21,081 nucleotides of DNA from a virus, in IMG/VR virus record IMGVR_UViG_3300048033_001543, positions 1-21,081 of that record. One strand, 5' to 3'. Shown here piece by piece: positions 12,809-20,854 of the stretch (position 1 is the stretch's first letter; the number at the start of each line of letters is the position of its first letter). A program made the position numbers and the translations under genes. The notes under the pieces are model-generated. The model saw only the letters and a program-made list of their open reading frames with translations. It ran no database searches and was not told the origin of the DNA.

Positions 12809-14101
12809 ATGAGCACTCTAGTTGTTTCAAATATTGTCCCATCTGGAAATTCATTGACAGTAGATACTGCCCAAACGGTATTTGATTCTACAGATTCAAT
12901 TAAAATTCCGGTTGGCACTACTGCAAATCGACCACTCACGCCAAGTGCTGGTATGATCAGATATAATTCATCAACTTCTCAATACGAAGGATATGGACCA
13001 GGTGGAGCATGGGGCTCTTTAGGCGGACTTATCGATGTTGACCAAGACACATATATTTTAGCAGAAACTTCTGCTGGAAATGATGATGATACGTTGACGA
13101 TGTATGCAGGAGGAACAAATATTGCTTCCCTTGGATCTTCAAATTTTAATGTAAAAATCGCGGCTGACTTTGATTCTACGCTGAATGTTGATGGAGCATT
13201 AACTGCAGCATCATTAAACATAGGAACCGGAGCATTAGTTGCTGGGTCTTTAGATATTTCAGGTAATGCCGATATTGATGGCACTATGGAAGCAGATGCT
13301 TATACAGTAAATGGTACCGCTTTAAATGAATATATTGCTGATACTGTTGGAGCTATGGTATCTTCAAATACTGAATCTGGTATTTCTGTAGTTTATCAAG
13401 ATGCTGATAATACCCTTGATTTTGATGTTGGCGATTTTAGTGTTACATTAACAGGAGCAGTTACAGGTTCAGGTACTGTTACTAATTTAGGTAATGTTAG
13501 TATCGCGACAACTGCAACATCTGATCCAACTATTACATTAACTGGTGCTGTTACTGGTTCAGCAACAATGACAAATCTTGGTGACGTAAGTATTGCTACA
13601 ACAGCAACAGCTGATCCAACATTAACTTTAGCTGGAGATGCTTCTGGTTCAGCAACATTTACCAACTTAGGAAATGCAACTCTTACTGTTACTGTTGCAA
13701 ATGATTCGCACACTCACGATGGTAGATATTACACAGAATCTGAATCTGATTCAAGATTTGTTAATTCTTCTGGGGATTCAATGTCTGGTAACCTAACAGT
13801 TACTGGTGACGTTACTGCGACAAACTTTAATGCTACTTCTGATGCATCTGTTAAAAGCGACATTATGACTATTGATTCTCCGCTAATGACTTTATCTAAT
13901 CTTAGAGGTGTTAACTTTGATTGGAAATCTACTGGAACAAAATCTATGGGTGTTGTTGCTCAAGAAGTTGAAAAGGTATTACCTTATCTAGTTTCTACAG
14001 ATTCTAATGGTTTGAAATCAGTTAACTATCAGGCAATGGTTGGTCTATTAATTGAATCAGTAAAAGATCTACAAGCTCAGGTAGCAAAACTTTCTAAGTA
14101 A
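12809..14101 (+). CDS. Tail fibre with HxH motif and C-terminal S74 chaperone (430 aa)
   Basis: A 430-aa fibre with an AGGATAGG ribosome site. Residues 36-90 (GTTANRPLTPSAGMIRYN...) are shared with the 11421 fibre. Residues 176-228 are shared with the 1846 and 5940 fibres. Three exact-length 30-residue repeats follow at 211-240, 241-270 and 271-300 (TLTGAVTGS.T.TNLG.VSIATTAT.DP). Residues 299-312 (DSHTHDGRYYTESE) carry an HTH histidine pair; in T4-type fibres such HxH motifs bind a metal ion on the trimer axis. Residues 344-430 form an S74 intramolecular chaperone with the Ser344/Lys349 pair (SDASVKSD) and the GVVAQEVEKVLPY signature. Self-cleavage before Ser344 is expected, leaving a tip formed by the repeats and the HxH region. 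It lies directly before gp13, where T4 carries the whisker fibritin gene wac, but the domain make-up is that of a fibre, not fibritin. Confidence 0.87.
   Translation: MSTLVVSNIVPSGNSLTVDTAQTVFDSTDSIKIPVGTTANRPLTPSAGMIRYNSSTSQYEGYGPGGAWGSLGGLIDVDQDTYILAETSAGNDDDTLTMYAGGTNIASLGSSNFNVKIAADFDSTLNVDGALTAASLNIGTGALVAGSLDISGNADIDGTMEADAYTVNGTALNEYIADTVGAMVSSNTESGISVVYQDADNTLDFDVGDFSVTLTGAVTGSGTVTNLGNVSIATTATSDPTITLTGAVTGSATMTNLGDVSIATTATADPTLTLAGDASGSATFTNLGNATLTVTVANDSHTHDGRYYTESESDSRFVNSSGDSMSGNLTVTGDVTATNFNATSDASVKSDIMTIDSPLMTLSNLRGVNFDWKSTGTKSMGVVAQEVEKVLPYLVSTDSNGLKSVNYQAMVGLLIESVKDLQAQVAKLSK
13439..13708 (+). repeat. Three 90-bp repeats (30 aa each) in the S74 fibre
   Basis: Three in-phase 90-base units (13439-13528, 13529-13618, 13619-13708) encode related 30-residue beta units. 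The first two are most alike (TLTGAVTGS...TNLG.VSIATTAT.DP). The third has diverged (TLTLAGDASGSATFTNLGNA). Confidence 0.85.
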
Positions 14102-14111
14102 GGTAATCTAA

Positions 14112-14861
14112 ATGGCAAATCCAAATACAAGACAGGAATTAGTTGACTACGCTCTTCGTAGATTGGGTGCGCCTGTCATTGAGATTAATGTTGATGACGA
14201 TCAAATAGAAGATCGTGTAGATGATGCTCTACAGTTTTACCAAGAGTATCATTCAGATGCAACAATGCGTGTTTATTTAAAACACCAAATTACAGCAGCT
14301 GATGTAACAAATGGATATATTACATTAAACGATAATATTTTATATGTGAAGCGTGTATTTCCTATCGGCGATTCGCAATCAAGTATTAATATGTTTTCTG
14401 TAAAATATCAAATGAGTTTAAATGATATTTACGATCTTTCTTATATTGGCGACTTAATGTACTATGAAATGGTACAACAGTATGTTTCATTACTAGACAT
14501 GAAGCTAAATGGTAATGGCGAGTTTGTAAGATTTAATCGCCATATGAATCAATTGCATTTAGATGTAAATTGGGAATCAGATATTAAAGAAAATGATTAT
14601 ATTATTGTTGAATGCATGAGAATTGTAGATCCATCAACTTATTCTGATGTTTATAATGATATGTTTCTTAAGCAATATGTAACTGCTTTAATTAAACAAC
14701 AGTGGGGTGCTAACCTTATCAAATTTGAAGGTATGCAACTTCCAGGTGGTGTAACATTAAATGGTCGTCAAATGTTTGATGACGCTACTGAAGAAATTAG
14801 ACAAATTCGAGAGCAGATGCAGCTTAATTATGAAATGCCACCAGACTTTTACGTAGGATAA
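14112..14861 (+). CDS. gp13: Neck protein gp13 (head completion)
   Basis: A 249-aa homologue of T4 gp13, which with gp14 closes the portal vertex of the filled head and allows tail joining. Recognisable stretches are NTRQELVDYALRRLGAP (5-21), DDQIEDRVDDALQFYQEYH (29-47), the aromatic SYIGDLMYYEMVQQYVSLLD, and ALIKQQWGANLIKFEG with LPGGVTLNG in the C-terminal third. It is shorter than T4 gp13 (309 aa), as is usual in marine relatives. It starts 10 bases after the S74 fibre stop, with a weak AAGGT site, and is followed at once by gp14, the T4 order. Identity is firm from sequence and context together. Confidence 0.92.
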   Translation: MANPNTRQELVDYALRRLGAPVIEINVDDDQIEDRVDDALQFYQEYHSDATMRVYLKHQITAADVTNGYITLNDNILYVKRVFPIGDSQSSINMFSVKYQMSLNDIYDLSYIGDLMYYEMVQQYVSLLDMKLNGNGEFVRFNRHMNQLHLDVNWESDIKENDYIIVECMRIVDPSTYSDVYNDMFLKQYVTALIKQQWGANLIKFEGMQLPGGVTLNGRQMFDDATEEIRQIREQMQLNYEMPPDFYVG

Positions 14862-14865
14862 ATCA

Positions 14866-15780
14866 TTGGCTACTAACGTATACTTCTCGCAAAAGGTAAG
14901 AACCGAACAGGACCTTTACGAAGATATTGTCATCGAATCCCTTAAAATGTATGGGCAAGATGTGTATTATCTTCCTAGAGAAGTAGTGCAAGAAGACACT
15001 ATCTTAAATGAAGATATTGAATCAGTCTTTGATGATGCTTATATTATTGAAATGTATATTTCAAATATTGATGGTTTCGAAGGCGATGGTAATTTACTTT
15101 CTAAGTTCGGCGTTGAGATTCGAGACCAAGCCAACTTTATTGTTTCAAAGAAACGATGGAATCAATACATTGGCATTCAAAATGCAGGGACTAATAATTT
15201 AAGACCCAGCGAAGGCGACTTAATATATCTTCCGCTTTCGCAATCTTTATTCGAGATTCGATTTGTTGAACATGAATCTCCATTCTATCAATTATCAAAT
15301 CTTCCAACATATACATTACAATGCGAATTGTTTGAATACTCTGGCGAGCAAATTCAAACTGGGATCTCTGATATCGATACAGCAATGGAAGATATATCAC
15401 AACAACTTGTTCTCGTCATTAATAGTTCAAATGGAACTGAGTTTACAATTGGCGAAACTATTCAGCAGGAAATTGGCGCTACTGGCGAATATGTTACTGG
15501 TAGAGTTGTTTCTTATGAAACTGTTGATGATACAACTAAAAAATTATTTGTAACTGGTTGGGCCACTACTGACGGAAAATATCACACATTTACTAATAGT
15601 ATTATTGATGGAACTGCTTCTGGAGCTCAATGGACAGTAACTGATGTTTATAATATTGATGATCCAATTGCAAATAAAGCATTAAACGATCCACAATCAC
15701 GCAACCAAGAATTTGAATTAGAAGCTGAAGGAATTATTGATTTCTCTGAATCTAACCCATTCGGTGAGATCGGAGGTTAA
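14866..15780 (+). CDS. gp14: Neck protein gp14 (head completion), TTG start
   Basis: A 304-aa homologue of T4 gp14 (256 aa). It opens with M(TTG)ATNVYFSQKVRTEQDLYED, followed by IVIESLKMYGQDVYYLPREV, the hallmark N-terminus of gp14. Other conserved parts are YIGIQNAGTNNLRPSEGDLI, YLPLSQSLFEIRFVEHE and FYQLSNLPTYTLQCELFEYS. The C-terminus ends in ESNPFGEIGG, also typical. The start is TTG: no ATG is available near the conserved N-terminus, and AGGA sits about 10 bases upstream, inside the last codons of gp13. The gap to gp13 is 4 bases, so translation is probably coupled and possibly limited by the weak start codon. Confidence 0.9.
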   Translation: MATNVYFSQKVRTEQDLYEDIVIESLKMYGQDVYYLPREVVQEDTILNEDIESVFDDAYIIEMYISNIDGFEGDGNLLSKFGVEIRDQANFIVSKKRWNQYIGIQNAGTNNLRPSEGDLIYLPLSQSLFEIRFVEHESPFYQLSNLPTYTLQCELFEYSGEQIQTGISDIDTAMEDISQQLVLVINSSNGTEFTIGETIQQEIGATGEYVTGRVVSYETVDDTTKKLFVTGWATTDGKYHTFTNSIIDGTASGAQWTVTDVYNIDDPIANKALNDPQSRNQEFELEAEGIIDFSESNPFGEIGG

Positions 15781-15782
15781 TT

Positions 15783-16547
15783 ATGTTATCTGATCATTTT
15801 TATCACGCAGCAATTAGAAGAACTATTGCGGCCTTTGGTACTATCTTTAATGATATTAAAGTTTTGCGTAAAGGAAATGATGGAGAAGTAAAAAACATCA
15901 TGCGGGTGCCATTAGCTTATGGACCTAAGCAAAAATTTCTTGCAAGATTGGAAGCACAGGCTTCTTTAACAGATCCAAAAGTAGCAATTAAATTACCACG
16001 TATGTCATTTGAAATTACTTCACTAGCATATGATGCAGCATCCAAATTGCCAAAAATGAATCAAATTGTTCGTGGAACTGGAATAACAAGAGACGCAATT
16101 TATACTAGTGCTCCATATAATATGGGTATTCAATTATCAATTATGGCAAAAAACCAAGATGACGCTTTGCAAGTAATTGAACAAATCATTCCATATTTTC
16201 AACCAGAATATACAATTACTATTAATGAAGTACCAGAGCTCGGGATAAAATCTGATGTACCTATTACATTATCAAGTATAGGATTAGCCGAAGACTATGA
16301 AGGCGATTTTTTGTCTCGTAGAGCTATTGTCTATACATTGGACTTTGAACTTAAAGTAAAATTCTATGGTCCAGTAAAACAACGAGGGATTATTCTTAAA
16401 TCTGAAGTAGACATGATTAATTCTGAAGCAGAAGATCCATTTGGATTTCTTGAAGAATATGTTGCAGATGGCACTAATGCCAATGGTGTTATTGAAGATG
16501 CTCTTGTTGGAAAAGATGAAGTTGATGACGGAGAAATTACTCCATGA
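15783..16547 (+). CDS. gp15: Tail completion / sheath terminator gp15
   Basis: A 254-aa homologue of T4 gp15 (272 aa), the hexameric ring that caps the tail tube and sheath and joins the tail to the neck. Typical stretches are YHAAIRRTIAAFGTIFND (N-terminus), VPLAYGPKQKFLARLEA, IKLPRMSFEITSLAYDA, YNMGIQLSIMAKNQDDALQV and IIPYFQPEYTITINEVPELG. The C-terminal tail is acidic (DEVDDGEITP). The ribosome site GGAGG lies inside the last codons of gp14, and the stop overlaps the gp16 start as ATGA. Confidence 0.93.
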   Translation: MLSDHFYHAAIRRTIAAFGTIFNDIKVLRKGNDGEVKNIMRVPLAYGPKQKFLARLEAQASLTDPKVAIKLPRMSFEITSLAYDAASKLPKMNQIVRGTGITRDAIYTSAPYNMGIQLSIMAKNQDDALQVIEQIIPYFQPEYTITINEVPELGIKSDVPITLSSIGLAEDYEGDFLSRRAIVYTLDFELKVKFYGPVKQRGIILKSEVDMINSEAEDPFGFLEEYVADGTNANGVIEDALVGKDEVDDGEITP

Positions 16548-16894
16548 ATAATGGTAAAGATGACGTAGATGACGATTATGATTTTGCTCGAAGTAAATAT
16601 TATAATCTAGCAGAAAAAGGCGATGAAGCAATAGATCTCATGATGGAATTAGCTCGTGAGTCTGAGCATCCTCGTGCCTTTGAAGTATTATCCAATATGA
16701 TGAAACAAAATGCAGAAATTGCAGATCGTCTAATGGAACTACAAAAGAAAAAGAAAGAAGTTCGTCTCAAAGATTCTAAGGGGCTTCCATCTAAATTAAC
16801 ACAAAATAATGTATATGTAGGTTCTTCAACAGATCTACAAAGAATGCTATTGAAAAAAATGGATGATGCAAATGTCATTGAGTCTGAAGAATAA
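16544..16894 (+). CDS. gp16: Terminase small subunit gp16
   Basis: A 116-aa homologue of T4 gp16 (164 aa), the DNA-recognition and regulatory partner of the packaging motor. It starts by ATGA overlap with gp15. An acidic N-terminus (DDVDDDYDF) is followed by two predicted long helices (about residues 14-70: LAEKGDEAIDLMMELARESE, HPRAFEVLSNMMKQNAEIAD, RLMELQKKKKEVRL), the coiled-coil core of this family, then a short basic and C-terminal region (VYVGSSTDLQRMLLKKMDD). The 3' end overlaps gp17 out of frame. A run of seven A bases (16853-16859) lies at the junction. Confidence 0.88.
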   Translation: MNNGKDDVDDDYDFARSKYYNLAEKGDEAIDLMMELARESEHPRAFEVLSNMMKQNAEIADRLMELQKKKKEVRLKDSKGLPSKLTQNNVYVGSSTDLQRMLLKKMDDANVIESEE

Positions 16895-18470
16895 CGAAGC
16901 AGGCTATCTTGGTAACCCTAATGTAAAACGTGATGGTGTTGAGCAAGAGTGGACTCAAGAAGAAATAAAAGAATACGCAAAATGTATGAGAGATCCTGCG
17001 TATTTTGCTAGAACATATTTAAAAGTAATCTCTCTTGATAAAGGTTTAGTTCCATTTGACCTATATCCTTATCAAGAAAAAATGTTTAAACATTTCGAAG
17101 ATAATAGATTTTCTATTGTTTTAGCATGTAGACAATCAGGTAAATCTATTTCATCTGTAGGATACCTTCTATGGTATGCCATCTTTAATCCCGAAAAAAC
17201 CATTGCTGTATTAGCTAACAAAGGTTCTACTGCTAGGGAAATGCTTCAGCGTGTTACTCTTATGCTTGAAAATCTTCCTTTCTTTTTGCAGCCTGGATGT
17301 AAAGCACTAAATAAAGGCTCAATAGAATTTTCTAATAACTCTCGTATTATTGCTGCTGCTACATCTGGTTCCTCTATTCGTGGTATGTCAGTTAACCTAC
17401 TATTCCTTGACGAATTTGCGTTTGTTGAAAATGATGCTGAGTTTTACACATCAACCTATCCAGTTGTTTCATCAGGCGAAAGTACAAGAGTTATTATTAC
17501 AAGTACTGCAAATGGTGTTGGTAATGTTTACCATAAAATCTGGGAAGGCGCAGTTCAAGAAACAAATGAGTATAGACCATTTAGAGTAGATTGGTGGGAT
17601 GTTCCTGGCCGAGATGAAGCTTGGAAACAACAAACAGTTAATAACACTTCCGAACTTCAATTTCAACAAGAATTTGGAAACACTTTTCATGGAACTGGAA
17701 ATACTCTTATTGCTCCTGAAATATTGCTTGGATTGCAAGCTAAAAAGCCTATAAAATCTACAGCTGAAATGAGGATTTATAAAGATCCTGAAGAAGTTCA
17801 TGAATATATGATGTTTGTAGATGTTGCAAAAGGTAGAGGACAAGACTATTCTACTTTTAATATTATAGATATGTCTGTTAGGCCTTTTGAACAAGTTGCT
17901 GTTTATCAGGATAATAAAATATCTCCTCTTCTATTTCCAGACATTATTTACAAATATGCTAACATGTATAATGAAGCATATATTGTGATTGAAAGTAATG
18001 ACCAAGGCTCAGTTGTGTGTAATGGTTTATATTATGATTTAGAGTATGAAAATATTTTTGTAGAGTCAGCGGTAAAAGCCAATTCAATTGGTGTTACTAT
18101 GACTCGTAAAATTAAGCGTATTGGTACATCAAATATCAAAGACTTAATTGAGCAAAGAAAACTAACAATAAACGATGCAGAAACTATTTTAGAACTATCA
18201 ACATTTGAAGCAAGAGGTAATTCTTATGAAGCTTCAACTGGTAATCATGATGACCTAGTAATGAATTTAGTTCTATTTGGATGGTTTTCAACTAATGCAT
18301 TTTTCGCTGAGCTTACAGATATTGATATGAAGTCTCTACTATATTCTGAAAGAATCAAAGCAATGGAAGAAGAAATTGTTCCTGTTGGATTCTTTGAAGA
18401 TGGTAGAGAAGACAAATACGAGAGAGAAGGTGGTATGGTCTGGGAGACTGTAGACACTGGAATTTACTAA
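16863..18470 (+). CDS. gp17: Terminase large subunit gp17 (packaging ATPase-nuclease)
   Basis: A 535-aa homologue of T4 gp17 (610 aa), the ATP-driven motor and headful nuclease. Numbering from the ATG at 16863: an N-terminal substrate-contact stretch FDLYPYQEKMFKHFEDNRFS; Walker A CRQSGKS (89-95); Walker B LLFLDE (179-184); a coupling motif STANG (214-218). The RNase H-like nuclease domain has metal-binding acids Asp320 (MMFVDVAKGRGQDYS), Glu377 (YIVIESND) and Asp463/Asp464 (NHDDLVM). All catalytic groups are present, so it should be active. Three in-frame ATGs (16863, 16866, 16872) are possible starts and none has a clear ribosome site, which fits coupling to gp16, overlapped by 23-32 bases. 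Confidence 0.96.
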   Translation: MMQMSLSLKNNEAGYLGNPNVKRDGVEQEWTQEEIKEYAKCMRDPAYFARTYLKVISLDKGLVPFDLYPYQEKMFKHFEDNRFSIVLACRQSGKSISSVGYLLWYAIFNPEKTIAVLANKGSTAREMLQRVTLMLENLPFFLQPGCKALNKGSIEFSNNSRIIAAATSGSSIRGMSVNLLFLDEFAFVENDAEFYTSTYPVVSSGESTRVIITSTANGVGNVYHKIWEGAVQETNEYRPFRVDWWDVPGRDEAWKQQTVNNTSELQFQQEFGNTFHGTGNTLIAPEILLGLQAKKPIKSTAEMRIYKDPEEVHEYMMFVDVAKGRGQDYSTFNIIDMSVRPFEQVAVYQDNKISPLLFPDIIYKYANMYNEAYIVIESNDQGSVVCNGLYYDLEYENIFVESAVKANSIGVTMTRKIKRIGTSNIKDLIEQRKLTINDAETILELSTFEARGNSYEASTGNHDDLVMNLVLFGWFSTNAFFAELTDIDMKSLLYSERIKAMEEEIVPVGFFEDGREDKYEREGGMVWETVDTGIY

Positions 18471-18473
18471 TCT

Positions 18474-18481
18474 TATAAATA
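18474..18481 (+). promoter_or_regulatory. T4-type late promoter (TATAAATA) for sheath and tube
   Basis: An exact TATAAATA starts 4 bases after the gp17 stop and 85 bases before the gp18 ATG. It should drive separate high-level transcription of gp18-gp19, whose products are needed in many copies. The 89-base spacer has no visible gene. It ends in a strong GGAGAGG ribosome site (18546-18552). Confidence 0.75.
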
Positions 18482-18559
18482 TAATCGAGTGAATAAATAA
18501 ACGTATTATGACATCATATTATATCCCGAGCTTATAATCTTTTTTGGAGAGGAATACAC

Positions 18560-20245
18560 ATGGCTTTTCTAGTATCACCAGGAGTTCAAGTCAAAGAAAT
18601 TGACTTGACGAATGTGATTCCAGCTGTATCTACCAGTATTGGTGGTTTTGCTGGCGCATTCAACTGGGGTCCTGTAGAAGAAATCCGCACACTAGGTTCA
18701 GAAAAAGAACTTGCGGCTATCTTTGGCACCCCAGATAATCAAACCGCGGTATACTTCCTAACAGCAGCTAGCTTCCTAACTTATGGTAATGCATTAAAAG
18801 TTGTCCGTGCTGAAACAGCCGGCATGCTTAATGCTACCACAGGAGCAACTGGTCTTTTAGTGAAGAATCGCGACCATTTAGACGACGTAACAACCACAGG
18901 CTTTGAATTTATTGCTAAGTATCCAGGTACTTTAGGTAATTCATTAAGTGTATCTGTATGTCCTGCTGACTCAGCATCATTTACTGGCTGGGCTTATGCT
19001 AGCCAATTCGATGCAGCACCAGGTACTTCAGATTTTGCAGCAGCACGTAGCTGTTCAAACGACGAATTACATATTGCAGTAATCGATGAAGATGGCGCAT
19101 GGTCAGGAGTTCCAGGAACTGTTCTTGAAACTTTCCCATTCGTATCTCAAGCATCTGATGCAAAATCACCTCAAGGTACCTCAAACTATTGGATGGATGT
19201 AATTAATGGAACATCGTCTTATATTTGGGGCGGCGATCAGCTAGCTCTTCTAACAAATTCTGGCTCTGGCACTGCAACAGTTGCAGGTGACTATATGGCT
19301 TCAATTGTAGCTGCTGTAGTTACTGAATCATTAGCGGCTGGTGCTGATAATAATGTACCAACAGTTGGTGAAATTCAGCTTGGCTACGACATGTTTGAAG
19401 ATGCAGAAACTGTAGATGTAAATCTTTTGTTTGCTGTACCAGGTGCAAATGGTGGCGACGACGTTACTCTTGCTAATGATCTATTAAGTATTGCTACTGC
19501 TCGTAAAGACGTAGTTGCATTTGTTTCTCCTCCAATCGAGGATACAGTAGGAACTGCTACACCAGCAACAGATGTTAAAGCATGGGCTGATCAGCTCACA
19601 TCAACATCTTATGGTGTAATTGATTCTACTGCAATTAAAGTATACGACAAGTACAATGACGTGTATCGCTGGATTCCAGCTGCAGGTCACATGGCTGGTC
19701 TATGTGCTAATACTGACAACGTGGCTGATGCATGGTTCTCACCAGCAGGCTTTACACGTGGTCAAATCTTAGGTATTACAAAGATTGCTTTCAATCCAAA
19801 GCAAGCTGATCGTGATACTCTATACAAAGCACGCATTAATCCAATTGTTTCTTTCCCTGGTCAGGGCACTGTACTATATGGTGATAAGACTGCTCAAGCT
19901 AAGCCTTCTGCATTCGATCGCATCAACGTACGCCGTCTATTCATTACCTTGGAAAAAGCGATTGCAACTGCTGCCAAATTCCAACTCTTTGAGTTCAACG
20001 ACGAATTCACCCGTGCAATGTTCCGTAATATGGTAGAACCATTCCTACGTGATGTTAAGGGTCGTCGTGGTATTACTGACTTTGCAGTCGTTTGTGATGC
20101 AACGAACAATACAGGCGAAGTTGTAGATACTAACCGTTTTGTTGCGGATATCTATATCAAACCTGCTCGTTCTATTAACTTCATCACATTGAACTTCATC
20201 GCGACTCGTACCGGCGTTGAATTCTCTGAAATTATTGGTCAATAA
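18560..20245 (+). CDS. gp18: Contractile tail sheath gp18
   Basis: A 561-aa homologue of T4 gp18 (659 aa), the contractile sheath subunit. The N-terminus SPGVQVKEIDLTNVIP, then TSIGGFAGAFNWGPVEE, is the family signature. The conserved C-terminal core includes AFDRINVRRLFITLEKAI, FEFNDEFTRAMFRNMVEPFL, RDVKGRRGITDFAVVCDATN and YIKPARSINFITLNFIATRT. The middle section (about 100-330), rich in Ala, Gly and Thr, corresponds to the variable protruding domain and explains the length difference from T4. The ribosome site is strong and its own late promoter lies upstream. C-ending codons (AAC, TTC) appear more common here than in the fibre genes, fitting heavy expression. Confidence 0.96.
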   Translation: MAFLVSPGVQVKEIDLTNVIPAVSTSIGGFAGAFNWGPVEEIRTLGSEKELAAIFGTPDNQTAVYFLTAASFLTYGNALKVVRAETAGMLNATTGATGLLVKNRDHLDDVTTTGFEFIAKYPGTLGNSLSVSVCPADSASFTGWAYASQFDAAPGTSDFAAARSCSNDELHIAVIDEDGAWSGVPGTVLETFPFVSQASDAKSPQGTSNYWMDVINGTSSYIWGGDQLALLTNSGSGTATVAGDYMASIVAAVVTESLAAGADNNVPTVGEIQLGYDMFEDAETVDVNLLFAVPGANGGDDVTLANDLLSIATARKDVVAFVSPPIEDTVGTATPATDVKAWADQLTSTSYGVIDSTAIKVYDKYNDVYRWIPAAGHMAGLCANTDNVADAWFSPAGFTRGQILGITKIAFNPKQADRDTLYKARINPIVSFPGQGTVLYGDKTAQAKPSAFDRINVRRLFITLEKAIATAAKFQLFEFNDEFTRAMFRNMVEPFLRDVKGRRGITDFAVVCDATNNTGEVVDTNRFVADIYIKPARSINFITLNFIATRTGVEFSEIIGQ

Positions 20246-20257
20246 GGAGAATAAACA

Positions 20258-20791
20258 ATGGCAATTCTAGGCGTAGATGATTTCAAATCAAAGCTAGTTG
20301 GTGGTGGCGCACGTTCTAACCTTTTCAAGGTAGAAATGGGTTTCCCAGCTGGTATCGCGGGTGCGGCTGAATCTGAAGTAGGTGGTTTCTTAATCAAAGC
20401 CGCTCAGCTTCCAGCTTCTGTTATTGCACCTATCACTGTTCCATTTCGTGGGCGCCAACTTCAAATTGCGGGTGACCGTACTTTTGAACCTTGGTCAATC
20501 ACGGTATTGAATGACACAAACTTCTTACTTCGTGATGCGTTTGAGCGTTGGATGAACTATATCAACTCTCACAATGCAAACACTGGTGAAGTTACTCCAT
20601 CAAACTATTTTGCTGATGCATCTGTTTATCAGCTTGATAAAGACGGTGCAGAAGTTAAAGGCTATACATTCAGAGGTCTATGGCCAACGAACGTAGCAGC
20701 AATTGATGTTTCATTCGACAACGAAAATGCTATCGAAGAGTTCACAGTTGAACTTCAAGTACAGTACTGGGAATCAAACACCACTACTTAA
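20258..20791 (+). CDS. gp19: Tail tube gp19
   Basis: A 177-aa homologue of T4 gp19 (163 aa), the inner tube subunit. MAILGVDDFKSKLVGGGARS, NLFKVEMGFP, then FLIKAAQLPASVIAPITVPF, RGRQLQIAGDRTFEPWSITV and RDAFERWMNYINSHN are the conserved tube fold, ending in a beta strand FTVELQVQYWESN. The ribosome site AAGGAG lies 8 bases before the ATG. It follows gp18 by 12 bases in the T4 order and shares its promoter. Confidence 0.95.
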   Translation: MAILGVDDFKSKLVGGGARSNLFKVEMGFPAGIAGAAESEVGGFLIKAAQLPASVIAPITVPFRGRQLQIAGDRTFEPWSITVLNDTNFLLRDAFERWMNYINSHNANTGEVTPSNYFADASVYQLDKDGAEVKGYTFRGLWPTNVAAIDVSFDNENAIEEFTVELQVQYWESNTTT

Positions 20792-20796
20792 TAGCA

Positions 20797-20804
20797 TATA
20801 AATA
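20797..20804 (+). promoter_or_regulatory. T4-type late promoter (TATAAATA) before gp20
   Basis: An exact TATAAATA 6 bases after the gp19 stop and 50 bases before the gp20 ATG. The terminator hairpin starts 5 bases further on, so a transcript from this box would begin within or next to the hairpin. Confidence 0.65.
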
Positions 20805-20808
20805 ATAG

Positions 20809-20836
20809 CAGAGGGGATAAAACCCCTCTGTTTATT
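20809..20836 (+). terminator. Rho-independent terminator after gp19
   Basis: CAGAGGGG (20809-20816) and CCCCTCTG (20823-20830) form a perfect 8-bp stem with an ATAAAA loop, followed by TTTATT. The U tract is short but the stem is strong. It ends the gp18-gp19 unit. Confidence 0.85.
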
Positions 20837-20854
20837 ATAACGTAGGAAGATTTA

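Noticed and set aside
18507-18518. TATGACATCATA inverted repeat before gp18 as a terminator
   Set aside because: Short AT stem with a 2-base gap and no T run; it is not a credible terminator.
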